Part shown: positions 1 through 17,129 of the stretch, one piece after another
Numbering within the stretch: the stretch's first letter is position 1
How the letters are laid out: each line of letters opens with the position of its first letter
Source: Streptomyces sp. NBC_01232
GTDB taxonomy: Bacteria > Actinomycetota > Actinomycetes > Streptomycetales > Streptomycetaceae
Assembly (NCBI RefSeq): GCF_035989885.1
Contig: NZ_CP108518.1
Location: 6,005,001-6,069,000, forward strand
Reading direction: 5' to 3'
DNA length: 64,000 bases
Position numbers and translations under genes: made by a program
The notes under the pieces: model-generated
Seen by the model: only the letters and a program-made list of their open reading frames with translations
What the model was told of the DNA's origin: nothing
Databases searched by the model: none

Positions 1-2711
<2,711 letters not shown>

Positions 2712-2783
2712 TTGCTCGCGTCCACTGTGTTAGTTCTGAAATAACGAACAGCTGTGAAAACACCAGCGTTCAAATTTCATAGT

Positions 2784-2902
2784 GTTTCGGTGGTCATAGC
2801 GTTAGGGAAACGCCCGGTTACATTCCGAACCCGGAAGCTAAGCCTTTCAGCGCCGATGGTACTGCAGGGGGGACCCTGTGGGAGAGTAGGACGCCGCCGA
2901 AC
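2784..2902 (+). rRNA. rrf: 5S ribosomal RNA
   Basis: About 119 nt. The ends GTTTCGGTGG and CCGCCGAAC pair as the terminal helix. The loop segment CCCGGTTACATTCCGAACCCGG and the ACTGCAGGGGGGACC segment are typical of actinobacterial 5S. It lies about 70 nt after 23S, in the usual 23S-5S order of one rRNA transcript. Confidence 0.96.
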
Positions 2903-2907
2903 AACCC

Positions 2908-2983
2908 GCCCTTTTAGCTCAGTCGGTAGAGCGTCTCCATGGTAAGGAGAAGGTCAACGGTTCGATTCCGTTAAAGGGCTCCA
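2908..2983 (+). tRNA. tRNA-Thr (anticodon GGU)
   Basis: A 76-nt cloverleaf. The acceptor GCCCTTT pairs with AAAGGGC, the D stem is GCTC/GAGC, and the anticodon stem TCTCC/GGAGA encloses loop ATGGTAA, giving anticodon GGT (reads ACC). The T stem AACGG/CCGTT has loop TTCGATT. The discriminator is T and CCA is encoded. It starts 5 nt after 5S with no terminator between them, so it is probably the last member of the rRNA operon transcript. Confidence 0.96.
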
Positions 2984-2987
2984 AAGG

Positions 2988-3021
2988 AAAAGGCCCCCGC
3001 CATCTGGCGGGGGCCTTTTTT
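2988..3021 (+). terminator. Intrinsic terminator of the rRNA-tRNA operon
   Basis: A perfect 10-bp stem, GGCCCCCGCC / GGCGGGGGCC with loop ATCT, flanked by AAAA before and TTTTTT after. This is a textbook rho-independent terminator and is unusually canonical for such a GC-rich genome. It sits 5 nt after the tRNA. Confidence 0.95.
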
Positions 3022-3111
3022 GTTTTGTGCCGAGCCCCGGCAGTACGTCGCCGGGCGCGCCGGGGCCCGCCTGCCTAAAGTGGATGTCATCCCGTTGGCT
3101 CAGGAGGCGTG

Positions 3112-3705
3112 ATGACCGTTCCCCCCAGCGCGGCGCCGCAGCACACGCAGAGCGACCCCGAGGATGTGCTCAAGCAGGTTGGAGCCGCGTGGTACTGGGC
3201 TCTCGGCCTGGCTCTCGCGACGCTGATCCCCGGCATTCTGGTGCTGGTCTGGCCCGACGAGACGCTTCACATCCTGGCCGTCATCATCGGCCTGCAGCTC
3301 CTGGTGGCGGGTGTCTTCCGCTTCGTCGGGGCCTTCTCCCACAGCGGTGACGGGGGGAGGCTGGCCGGCGTACTGATCGCCGTGCTGGCGTTCCTGGCCG
3401 GCGTCCTGGTCCTGAGGCATCCGATGCAGACGATCGGCGCGCTGACCCTGATCGTCGGGGTGTTCTGGCTGCTGACCGGAGTGCTCACGGCGTTCACCGC
3501 GATCGGGGACCACTCGCTCCCGCACAGGGGCCTGCGGTTCGGCCTGGGCGCCCTGGGCGCCGTCGCCGGCGTCGTCGTGCTCTGCTTCCCGGTGGACTCC
3601 GCGGTCGCCCTGACCCGGCTGCTGGGGCTCTGGCTGGTCCTGCTGGGCGTCTTCGAGCTGGTGATGGCCTTCGCGCTGCGTTCCGCCACGCGCCGGATCT
3701 CCTGA
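3112..3705 (+). CDS. HdeD-like DUF308 integral membrane protein
   Basis: A 197-residue protein dominated by about six hydrophobic segments in pairs joined by short loops, the pattern of HdeD/DUF308 proteins. An N-terminal tail of about 35 residues is polar and probably cytoplasmic. ATG at 3112 is preferred over the GTG at 3109 because AGGAGG at 3102-3107 sits 4 nt from it, whereas the GTG would be too close. HdeD in enterics is linked to acid resistance, but the actinobacterial members have no established role, so function here is unknown. It stands alone between the rRNA operon terminator and the convergent osaC. Confidence 0.85.
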   Translation: MTVPPSAAPQHTQSDPEDVLKQVGAAWYWALGLALATLIPGILVLVWPDETLHILAVIIGLQLLVAGVFRFVGAFSHSGDGGRLAGVLIAVLAFLAGVLVLRHPMQTIGALTLIVGVFWLLTGVLTAFTAIGDHSLPHRGLRFGLGALGAVAGVVVLCFPVDSAVALTRLLGLWLVLLGVFELVMAFALRSATRRIS

Positions 3706-3717
3706 GTCCGGCCCGGG

Positions 3718-6243
3718 TCAGTCGCCGGTGCGCTGTTCCGGGACGCGGAAGGCCAGGATCGCCATGTCGTCCGAGGCCGGCTCTGCGGCGAAGCGTTCCA
3801 CCGCGCGCAGGACGCGGGAGGCGACCGCGCCCGCCGTGAGGCCCGTACACGTGGTCAGGACTTCGGCGAGGCCGTCGTCGCCGAGCATGCGGGTGCCCTC
3901 GCGGCGTTCGGTCACGCCGTCCGTGACGCACAGCAGGACATCGCCGGGGTCGAGGGTGAGGGTCTGTTCGTAGAGGTCCAGATCGTCGATGACGCCCAGC
4001 AGGGGCTGCGGGTCCGCGGCCGCGTCGACCTGGCCGTTCGGGCGCAGGCGCAGCGGGAGCGGGTGGCCCGCGCAGACGACTTTCATCAGGGCACCGCCGT
4101 CGGGCTGGGGGTGCAGCTCGCCGTAGAGGAGGGTGAGGAAGCGGCTGCGGGCCCCCTCGTCGAGGATGGCCGCGTTCAGGCGCTGGAGGACCGCGGGGCC
4201 GCCGAGGCCCTCGCGGGCCAGCAGGCGCAGCGCGTGGCGGGCCAGGCCCGTGACGGCGGCCGCCTCCGGCCCGGTACCGCAGACGTCGCCGATGGCGAAG
4301 CCGTACGCGCCGTCGCGGATCGGGAAGACGTCGTAGAAGTCGCCTCCGACCTCGTTGCCCTCGCCGGCCGCGCGGTAGATGACCTCGACCTCCATGCCGG
4401 GGATGGCGGGGGAGCCGGGCGGCAGGAGGCTGCGCTGCAGGGAGCGGCTGATCGCGGTGCGCTCGGAGTAGAGGCGGGCGTTGTCGAGGGCCAGGGCGGC
4501 CCGGCGGGAGAGGTCCTCCGCGAGTTCGAGGATCTCCTGGCGGAAGTGCTCCTCGCGGGGCTTGCCGAGCGTGAGCATGCCGATGACGCGGTTCCGGGCG
4601 AGGAGGGGGAGGACCACCGTCTCGCCGCCGACCGCGAGGGCGGCCTCGGACCACGGGCGTGCGCCGGCCTCGCGGACCGGTTCGGGCGGGCTGACCCGGG
4701 AGAGCAGGTCCTTGAGGCCGTCGATGCGCTCCTCGTCCTCGTGCAGGACGTAGGAGAGGTACGGGTCGGAGGACTGGTCGGCGATCGTGTAGACGGCGCA
4801 CCAGGTGGCGAGGGTGGGGACCGTCATCTGGGCCATGAGGGCCAGGGTCTGGTCCCGGTCGAGGGTGCCGGCCAGCAGGTCGGAGGCCTCGACGAGGAAG
4901 GAGAGGGATCCGCGGCGCAGCCGTTCCAGCTCGCCGAGGCGGGCGGATTCCACGGCGAGGGCGATGCGGTCGGCGGCGAACTGGAGGTGCAGCGCCTCTT
5001 CGTTGGAGTAGCGCCCGGGGGTTTCGGCGGCGACGCCGAGGGAGCCGGTGAGGCGGCCCTCCACCTTGAGCGGGACGGTGACGGCGGAGCGCATGCCGGT
5101 GGCCTCCAGGAGCGGGACGGCTCCGGGGGAGGCGATGAGGTCGTCGTGGACGGCGGGCATGCGGGCGGAGCCGTAGCGGTTGGTGCCGGCCTCGACGGGG
5201 ACGCGGGCGAAGCGCTGGCGGGTGGAGGGCAGGCCGGTGGTGGCGCGGACCTCCAGCTCGGTCTCGTCGTCGGTGGCGAGCAGCAGGAAGGCGGCGTCGG
5301 CGTCGAGGAGGTCGCGGGCGCGTTCGACGGTGCGCTGGAGGAGTCCGTCGAGGTCGTCGGGGGCGGGGGAGCCGATGAAGACCTCGAAGGGGTCCGTCGG
5401 GCGCGGATCGGTGAAGTGGCCGCTGTCGGAGGTGGGCACCCGTACCGGGGTCTGGAGCAGGGCGCGCTCGTCGTCGTGGACCAGGAGGCAGACGATCGAC
5501 GGTTCGCCGTGGGCGTCGCGGACCCGCAGGTGGGAGGCGAAGACGGGGATGACGCGGCCGTCGGCGCCGCGGAGGCCGTAGCTGCCCTCCCAGCGGGACA
5601 GGCGCAGGGCCTCGGCGATGCCGGTGCCGGTGCCGGGGGTCTGCGGCCAGGCGGCGAGCTCGGCGAGCGGGCGGCCCAGCGCCTTCTCGGCGGGGTGGCC
5701 GAAGATGTGCTCGGCGTCCTCGTTCCAGGCGGAGATGGCGTCGTCCGCGTCGATCTGGAGGACGGCGACGCGGACCCGGCTGTCGGCCAGGGGCAGCAGC
5801 TGGTCGGGGACGACGGGGCCTGCGGAGCGGGTACCGACCGGCCGGTCCGGGAGGTCGAGGCGGAACCACACGTGCTTGTGCGTGGCCGTGTATTCGACGC
5901 CCCAGCGGGTGGCGAGGGCGGCGCAGAGCATCAGGCCGCGGCCGTTCTCGCGGTCGGGGTCGGCGTAGGGGCGCTCGCCGGGGTGCTGGAGCGGGAGTTC
6001 ACGCTCCGGATACCGGTCGGCGACCTCGACGCGTACGCCGCCCTCGGCGCGCAGGCACAGGACCTCGGCCCGGGTTCCGGCGTGGACCACGGCGTTGGTG
6101 ACGAGCTCGCTGGTGAGGACCACTGCGTCGTCGACGATGTCCGCGAAACCCCAGCCGTGCAGGGTGTCGCGGACGAAACCGCGGGCGGCGGCGACCGAGC
6201 GCCCGAGGGGATCGAAGCTGGCAGCCGCCCGTGCCGTGATCAC
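3718..6243 (-). CDS. osaC: Multidomain anti-sigma regulator OsaC: RsbW-like kinase, PAS, GAF, PP2C phosphatase
   Basis: An 841-residue cytosolic signalling protein. Visible domains in order are: an HATPase/RsbW-type kinase (about 1-130; N-box ELVTNAVVHAG, G-box ENGRGL); a PAS domain (about 145-260); one or two GAF domains (about 290-600); and a SpoIIE-type PP2C phosphatase (about 610-835) with the metal motifs GGDFYDVF, IGDVCGTG, VTDGVTE and SDDMAIL. The GTG start at 6243 follows AAGGAG at 5 nt spacing. From memory this matches S. coelicolor OsaC, which modulates SigB after osmotic shock. It is divergent from osaA, consistent with one osmoadaptation module. The osaC assignment rests on synteny plus domain order; the enzymatic classes are clear from motifs. 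Confidence 0.9.
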   Translation of the reverse strand: MITARAAASFDPLGRSVAAARGFVRDTLHGWGFADIVDDAVVLTSELVTNAVVHAGTRAEVLCLRAEGGVRVEVADRYPERELPLQHPGERPYADPDRENGRGLMLCAALATRWGVEYTATHKHVWFRLDLPDRPVGTRSAGPVVPDQLLPLADSRVRVAVLQIDADDAISAWNEDAEHIFGHPAEKALGRPLAELAAWPQTPGTGTGIAEALRLSRWEGSYGLRGADGRVIPVFASHLRVRDAHGEPSIVCLLVHDDERALLQTPVRVPTSDSGHFTDPRPTDPFEVFIGSPAPDDLDGLLQRTVERARDLLDADAAFLLLATDDETELEVRATTGLPSTRQRFARVPVEAGTNRYGSARMPAVHDDLIASPGAVPLLEATGMRSAVTVPLKVEGRLTGSLGVAAETPGRYSNEEALHLQFAADRIALAVESARLGELERLRRGSLSFLVEASDLLAGTLDRDQTLALMAQMTVPTLATWCAVYTIADQSSDPYLSYVLHEDEERIDGLKDLLSRVSPPEPVREAGARPWSEAALAVGGETVVLPLLARNRVIGMLTLGKPREEHFRQEILELAEDLSRRAALALDNARLYSERTAISRSLQRSLLPPGSPAIPGMEVEVIYRAAGEGNEVGGDFYDVFPIRDGAYGFAIGDVCGTGPEAAAVTGLARHALRLLAREGLGGPAVLQRLNAAILDEGARSRFLTLLYGELHPQPDGGALMKVVCAGHPLPLRLRPNGQVDAAADPQPLLGVIDDLDLYEQTLTLDPGDVLLCVTDGVTERREGTRMLGDDGLAEVLTTCTGLTAGAVASRVLRAVERFAAEPASDDMAILAFRVPEQRTGD

Positions 6244-6471
6244 GAGTCTCCTTCGACGCGGTTGGACATCGGGTGCCAGGTTACTTACGTTCGCGGTCGG
6301 CGTGGTGCCGTCGTCGGGGATTCCACCCGCAGGGTACGGCGGGTGTGCGATGGTGCCGAAGTGTTATGGCCGGGTTCGGCCAGGGTGAAACACTGGGCAG
6401 GCTTGCAGAGCCGGCTCGTGACGAGTCAGGCGTCCGGTGGATGAGTGGTCGACCCTTTCGGGAGGGACACG

Positions 6472-12009
<5,538 letters not shown>

Positions 12010-12282
12010 TCGCAGGGAGAGCGGACGGACGCCGGAGTTGACTCACTGTGCCCGGAGCGGTGTGGGAGAGCGGTATTCGGGGAACCTTCTGCTCTCCCAC
12101 CACGTTTCTGCTTCGTGCACAGTGACATCTTGGTGACAGGGTGTGGCGATCTCGGGACTGGGGCTACGATGACCGGCACAAGGACGGACGGCGCAAGGAT
12201 GCCGTCCTCTGGGGCGGGGCCCGGCGCACAGGCCGGAGCCAGGAGCCGGGGAGGCCCCGTGCCGGGGCGAGGAGGACAGGGC

Positions 12283-12966
12283 ATGGTGCAGAAGGCCAAG
12301 ATCCTCCTGGTCGACGACCGGCCGGAGAATCTGCTGGCGCTGGAGGCCATCCTCTCCGCGCTCGATCAGACACTGGTCCGGGCGTCGTCGGGGGAGGAAG
12401 CGCTCAAGGCGCTGCTGACGGACGATTTCGCGGTCATCCTGCTGGATGTCCAGATGCCGGGCATGGACGGATTCGAAACGGCCGCGCACATCAAGCGGCG
12501 GGAGCGGACCCGGGACATCCCGATCATCTTCCTCACCGCGATCAACCACGGTCCGCACCACACGTTCCGCGGTTACGCGGCGGGTGCGGTCGATTACATC
12601 TCCAAGCCCTTCGACCCGTGGGTGCTGCGGGCCAAGGTCTCGGTCTTCGTGGAGCTGTACACGAAGAACTGCCAACTGCGCGAGCAGGCGGCCCTGCTGC
12701 GGCTCCAGCTGGAGGGCGGCAGCTCGGGCGGCGTGGACGCGAGCAAGGAGACGGCCGGACTGCTGGCCGAGCTCTCCGCACGGCTCGCGGCCGTCGAGGA
12801 GCAGGCCGAGGCGCTGACCAAGCAGCTCGGCGAGGACTCGGCCGACGCGGGAGTGGTCGCGACCGCGGCCCATCTGGAGCGCAAACTCACCGGACTGCGG
12901 CGGGCACTCGACGCCCTGGAGCCCGGAACGGCCGGAGGGGCTGCGGCCCTGCCCGCGCAGAACTGA
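12283..12966 (+). CDS. osaB: Receiver plus coiled-coil response regulator OsaB
   Basis: A 227-residue protein. Residues 1-125 are a CheY-like receiver with the acidic pair D11/D12, phospho-acceptor D55 in LLDVQMPGMDG and conserved K108 in SKPFD. The rest is a Leu/Ala/Glu-rich coiled coil with no recognisable DNA-binding or enzymatic domain, so the output is probably through protein contact. ATG 12283 is chosen for the AGGAGG about 8 nt upstream and because homology to receivers begins there. It lies 273 nt after osaA on the same strand. S. coelicolor osaB is required for osmoadaptation and aerial growth in high osmolyte (recalled). Confidence 0.9.
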   Translation: MVQKAKILLVDDRPENLLALEAILSALDQTLVRASSGEEALKALLTDDFAVILLDVQMPGMDGFETAAHIKRRERTRDIPIIFLTAINHGPHHTFRGYAAGAVDYISKPFDPWVLRAKVSVFVELYTKNCQLREQAALLRLQLEGGSSGGVDASKETAGLLAELSARLAAVEEQAEALTKQLGEDSADAGVVATAAHLERKLTGLRRALDALEPGTAGGAAALPAQN

Positions 12967-13081
12967 CCGTACGCGGGTCGGTACTGGCGGTGCGTCAAAG
13001 CACCTACAGAGCCGACGACACGAACGGGTGAAGGGGTGGGCACGCGTGTCCACCGGCGCGCGCACCGGTAACCTCGGCCCC

Positions 13082-15874
13082 ATGGCCTCAAGTACGTCCG
13101 GTAAGGGTTCCCAGAGCACCGCGGGCACCGCGAAGGGCCGCACCGGCCGTACGACGGCGCCGGCGAAGAAGGCTGCGCCCGCGCGCAAGCCGCCCGCGAA
13201 GAAGGCCGCGGCCGCCCGGCGCGCTCCGGCCAAGAAGGCGGCGGTCAAGCCCGCGCCGTCCCCGACCGGGGGTGTGGTGCGGCTGGTGCGCGCCGTCTGG
13301 CTCGGCTGCGCGCACGCCGTCGGTGCCGTCTTCCGCGGGCTCGGCCAGGGGGCCAAGAACCTCGATCCCGCCCACCGCAAGGACGGCGTGGCCCTGCTGC
13401 TGCTCGCCCTCGCGCTGATCGTGGCCGCCGGCACCTGGTCGAACCTGAGCGGTCCCGTCGGTGACCTGGTCACGATGCTGATCACCGGGCTGTTCGGACG
13501 CCTGGATCTGCTCGTGCCGATCCTGCTCGGCGTCATGGCGGTACGTTTCATCCGCCATCCCGAGCAGGGCGATGCCAACGGCCGCATCGGCATCGGGCTG
13601 TCCGCCCTCGTCATCGGTGTCCTGGGCCTGGTCCACATCGCCTGCGGGGCGCCCGGCCGGGACGAGGGCACCACCGCGATGCAGAACGCGGGCGGCCTCA
13701 TCGGCTGGGGCGCCTCGAAGCCGCTGATCTTCACGATGGGTGCGCCGCTGGCCGTGCCCATGCTGGTGCTGCTCACGATCTTCGGGCTGCTCGTGGTCAC
13801 CGCGACCCCGGTCAACGCGATCCCGCAGCGGCTGCGCAGGCTCGGCATCCGGCTCGGGATCATCGCCCCGAACGAGTACGACGAGGGCTACGGCGACGAG
13901 GCCGAGGGCGCCGCCGGGGAACGGCACGACCCGGAGCAGTGGCGGGCCCGTACCGCAGCCGGCTCCGGGGATCCGGCGGACGAGGCCGAGGAGGAGGCCC
14001 TCGCCCGGCGGCGCCGGCCCCGCAGGGCCCCGGCCCGGCCGGGCATGGAACGGGAGATGGACGCCGTCGACGTGGCCGCGGCGGCCGCCGCCGCGCTGGA
14101 CGGGGTGGTCTACGGCGGAATGCCGCCCTCCCCGCTCGTCGCCGACCTCACGCAGGGGATCACCCCCGAGCGGGAGGGCGCGGAGCTCACCGCTCCGGTG
14201 CCGACCGCCCGCGGGGAGCGTCCCGTACCGCAGGCCGCGCCCGAGGCCGCGCCCGAGGCGATGCCCGACGCCTCCGCGCAGCAGCCGTACGCCACCACCG
14301 CCGCGGCCTCCGGGACGCTGTCGGTGCCCGACCTGACCAAGGCCCCGCCGCAGACCCAGGCGCTGCCGCCGCGCGCCGAGCAGCTCCAGCTGCGCGGGGA
14401 CATCACGTACGCGCTGCCCTCGCTCGACCTGCTGGAGAAGGGCGGGCCGGGCAAGACCCGCAGCGCCGCCAACGACGCGGTGGTCGCCTCCCTGCGCAAC
14501 GTGTTCACCGAGTTCAAGGTCGACGCGGACGTCACCGGCTTCACCCGGGGTCCGACCGTCACCCGGTACGAGGTCACGCTGGGCGCGGCGGTCAAGGTCG
14601 AGCGGATCACCGCCCTGACCAAGAACATCGCCTACGCCGTGGCCTCGCCGGACGTCCGGATCATCAGCCCGATCCCGGGCAAGTCCGCGGTCGGCATCGA
14701 GATCCCGAACACCGACCGCGAGATGGTCAACCTGGGTGACGTACTGCGCCTCGCGGACGCGGCAGAGGACGACCACCCGATGCTGGTCGCGCTCGGCAAG
14801 GACGTCGAGGGCGGCTACGTCATGGCCAACCTCGCCAAGATGCCGCACGTGCTGGTCGCCGGCGCCACCGGTTCCGGCAAGTCCTCCTGCATCAACTGCC
14901 TGATCACCTCCGTGATGGTCCGGGCCACCCCGGAGGACGTCCGGATGGTGCTCGTGGACCCCAAGCGGGTCGAGCTGACGGCGTACGAGGGCATCCCGCA
15001 CCTGATCACGCCGATCATCACCAACCCCAAGCGGGCCGCCGAGGCGCTCCAGTGGGTCGTGCGCGAGATGGACCTGCGCTACGACGACCTGGCCGCCTTC
15101 GGCTACCGGCACATCGACGACTTCAACAAGGCGATCCGGGACGGCAAGATCAAACTGCCGCCGGGCAGCGAGCGGGAGCTCAGCCCGTACCCGTACCTGC
15201 TGGTGATCGTCGACGAGCTCGCCGACCTGATGATGGTCGCGCCGCGCGACGTCGAGGACTCGATCGTCCGGATCACCCAGCTGGCCCGGGCGGCCGGCAT
15301 CCACCTGGTGCTCGCCACCCAGCGGCCCTCGGTGGACGTGGTCACCGGCCTGATCAAGGCGAACGTGCCCTCGCGGCTCGCCTTCGCCACCTCCTCGCTC
15401 GCCGACAGCCGGGTCATCCTCGACCAGCCGGGCGCCGAGAAGCTGATCGGCAAGGGCGACGGGCTGTTCCTGCCGATGGGGGCGAACAAGCCGGTCCGGC
15501 TCCAGGGCGCCTTCGTCACCGAGGAAGAGATCGCCGGGATCGTCCAGCACTGCAAGGACCAGATGGCGCCCGTCTTCCGGGACGACGTCACCGTCGGGCA
15601 GAAGCAGAAGAAGGAGATCGACGAGGACATCGGCGACGACCTCGACCTGCTGTGCCAGGCGGCGGAGCTGGTGGTCTCCACGCAGTTCGGGTCCACTTCG
15701 ATGCTCCAGCGCAAGCTGCGCGTGGGCTTCGCGAAGGCCGGGCGGCTCATGGACCTCATGGAGTCGCGGGGAATCGTCGGCCCGAGCGAGGGGTCGAAGG
15801 CCCGCGACGTCCTGCTGAAGGCCGATGACCTGGACGGAGTGCTCGCCGTCATCCGCGGTGAGGCCCATCCGTAA
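13082..15874 (+). CDS. ftsK: DNA translocase FtsK
   Basis: 930 residues. An N-terminal Lys/Ala/Pro-rich tail (about 1-60) is followed by about four membrane helices (about 90-260), a linker rich in Ala, Pro and acidic residues, and the RecA-like motor. Walker A GATGSGKS is near residue 593, with LVDPKRVEL and Walker B VIVDELADLM. The winged-helix gamma domain (about 855-925, LRVGFAKAGRLMD) reads KOPS-type DNA signs. It pumps chromosome ends through closing septa, which in Streptomyces are mainly sporulation septa. ATG 13082 has no Shine-Dalgarno but TAACCT lies 7 nt upstream, fitting a leaderless mRNA. Confidence 0.95.
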   Translation: MASSTSGKGSQSTAGTAKGRTGRTTAPAKKAAPARKPPAKKAAAARRAPAKKAAVKPAPSPTGGVVRLVRAVWLGCAHAVGAVFRGLGQGAKNLDPAHRKDGVALLLLALALIVAAGTWSNLSGPVGDLVTMLITGLFGRLDLLVPILLGVMAVRFIRHPEQGDANGRIGIGLSALVIGVLGLVHIACGAPGRDEGTTAMQNAGGLIGWGASKPLIFTMGAPLAVPMLVLLTIFGLLVVTATPVNAIPQRLRRLGIRLGIIAPNEYDEGYGDEAEGAAGERHDPEQWRARTAAGSGDPADEAEEEALARRRRPRRAPARPGMEREMDAVDVAAAAAAALDGVVYGGMPPSPLVADLTQGITPEREGAELTAPVPTARGERPVPQAAPEAAPEAMPDASAQQPYATTAAASGTLSVPDLTKAPPQTQALPPRAEQLQLRGDITYALPSLDLLEKGGPGKTRSAANDAVVASLRNVFTEFKVDADVTGFTRGPTVTRYEVTLGAAVKVERITALTKNIAYAVASPDVRIISPIPGKSAVGIEIPNTDREMVNLGDVLRLADAAEDDHPMLVALGKDVEGGYVMANLAKMPHVLVAGATGSGKSSCINCLITSVMVRATPEDVRMVLVDPKRVELTAYEGIPHLITPIITNPKRAAEALQWVVREMDLRYDDLAAFGYRHIDDFNKAIRDGKIKLPPGSERELSPYPYLLVIVDELADLMMVAPRDVEDSIVRITQLARAAGIHLVLATQRPSVDVVTGLIKANVPSRLAFATSSLADSRVILDQPGAEKLIGKGDGLFLPMGANKPVRLQGAFVTEEEIAGIVQHCKDQMAPVFRDDVTVGQKQKKEIDEDIGDDLDLLCQAAELVVSTQFGSTSMLQRKLRVGFAKAGRLMDLMESRGIVGPSEGSKARDVLLKADDLDGVLAVIRGEAHP

Positions 15875-16048
15875 TGAAATCGCGGGCAACCGTTTCCCTT
15901 GGGCCCGCGTCAAGTTGAAGAGAGGTGGCGGCACCGCGCACGAGATCGCTCGCAGCGTCGGACCGCCGCACCGGAGAGGACCCGACTTCGCCATTCGGAT
16001 GGCGTAGGAAGGGCACCCTCCGGTTGCTCCACCCTTTCGTCACCCCCC

Positions 16049-16054
16049 TAGACT
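16049..16054 (+). promoter_or_regulatory. Candidate -10 element (TAGACT) for the HTH membrane protein
   Basis: TAGACT at 16049-16054, with a weak -35-like TTGCTC at 16024-16029 (19-nt spacer). Transcription would start near 16061, leaving about 34 nt before GTG 16095. This makes the in-frame GTG at 16068 an unlikely start. Confidence 0.4.
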
Positions 16055-16094
16055 GGACATCCAGCAGGTGGCTACACGCTCGAAAGGCGCCCAC

Positions 16095-17003
16095 GTGTCC
16101 ATCGGCAACTCCAACTCCCCCGAAGAAGAGCGGCCTTCGACCGACGACCGGTCCGAGGATCGGTCCGAGGACCGCATCGTCGAACGGCCCGTCGAAGGCC
16201 CGTCCATCGGGACGGCCCTCAAGAAGGCCCGGATCGCCGCCGGGCTCACAGTCGACGAGGTCTCCTCCACCACCCGCGTGCGCATCCCGATCGTTCACGC
16301 GATCGAAGAGGACGACTTCACGCGGTGCGGCGGCGACGTCTACGCCCGCGGTCACATCCGTACGCTCGCCCGCGCCGTGGGCCTCGATCCGGCACCCCTG
16401 GTCGAGAGCTACGACGACGCTCACGGCGGCCGGCCGGCACCCACGCCCGCCGCGCCGATGTTCGACGCCGAGCGGATCCGCCCCGAGCGGCAGCGGCCCA
16501 ACTGGACCGCCGCCATGGTCGCCGCCATCGTCGCCGTGATCGGCTTCGTGGGCTTCACCGCCTTCAGCGGTGGCGACGACAAGGACAAGCGCCCGGTGGC
16601 GGAAGGTTCCGCCTCGCCCAAGCCCGCACCCAAGCAGAGCGGTGCCAAGCCGGCCGCACCGCCCCAGCAGACCCCGCAGGCACCCAAGCCGGAGCCCTCG
16701 GACAGCGCCATCGCCGCCGCGCCCAAGGACCTCGTCACCGTGGTCCTGACGGCCGACACCGGCGAGAGCTGGATCTCCGCGAAGGACTCCACCGGCCGGC
16801 TGCTCTTCGACGGCACCCTCGCCCAGGGTGAGTCCAAGACCTTCACGGACAAGGAGTCGGTCGACCTCGTGCTCGGCGACGCCGGGGCCGTGAAGCTCTT
16901 CGTGAACGGCAAGGAGATCAAGGACGACTTCCAGTCGGGTCAGGTCGAACGGCTGAAATACACCAAGGCCGACCCTCTCCAGGATCAGCCTCAAGCGGGC
17001 TGA
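16095..17003 (+). CDS. RodZ-like HTH membrane protein with DUF4115 C-terminus
   Basis: 302 residues. A polar N-terminus precedes an XRE/RodZ-type helix-turn-helix (about 36-105; core GTALKKARIAAGLTVDEVS). One transmembrane helix follows (about 137-157), then a Pro/Ala/Lys-rich linker and an extracytoplasmic DUF4115 domain (about 215-295). In RodZ this arrangement links the MreB cytoskeleton to the cell envelope; the Streptomyces role of this copy is not established. GTG 16095 has GAAAGG 7-8 nt upstream and fits the promoter position. It lies between ftsK and rimO, as in other streptomycetes as I recall. Confidence 0.87.
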   Translation: MSIGNSNSPEEERPSTDDRSEDRSEDRIVERPVEGPSIGTALKKARIAAGLTVDEVSSTTRVRIPIVHAIEEDDFTRCGGDVYARGHIRTLARAVGLDPAPLVESYDDAHGGRPAPTPAAPMFDAERIRPERQRPNWTAAMVAAIVAVIGFVGFTAFSGGDDKDKRPVAEGSASPKPAPKQSGAKPAAPPQQTPQAPKPEPSDSAIAAAPKDLVTVVLTADTGESWISAKDSTGRLLFDGTLAQGESKTFTDKESVDLVLGDAGAVKLFVNGKEIKDDFQSGQVERLKYTKADPLQDQPQAG

Positions 17004-17038
17004 CGCCGGGCCGCCCTAGGGCGGAAGGCTTTGATCCG

Positions 17039-17072
17039 GATCCCCGGGGTGCTGCGCCGCACCCCGGGGATC
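17039..17072 (+). terminator. Intrinsic terminator after the RodZ-like gene
   Basis: A perfect 14-bp inverted repeat, GATCCCCGGGGTGC / GCACCCCGGGGATC with loop TGCGCC, followed by TTGCTGT. It lies 36 nt after the upstream stop and 58 nt before rimO, so it should insulate the two genes. Confidence 0.8.
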
Positions 17073-17129
17073 TTGCTGTACGGGGACTTGCGGCTGGGGC
17101 CGACGCCGGGACGAAGTAGTCTTGAGTCC

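Noticed and set aside
12115..12282. Upstream extension of OsaB from an earlier ATG
   Set aside because: The receiver fold starts at 12283, which has AGGAGG at good spacing; the extension is Gly/Arg/Ala-rich without conservation that I recognise.
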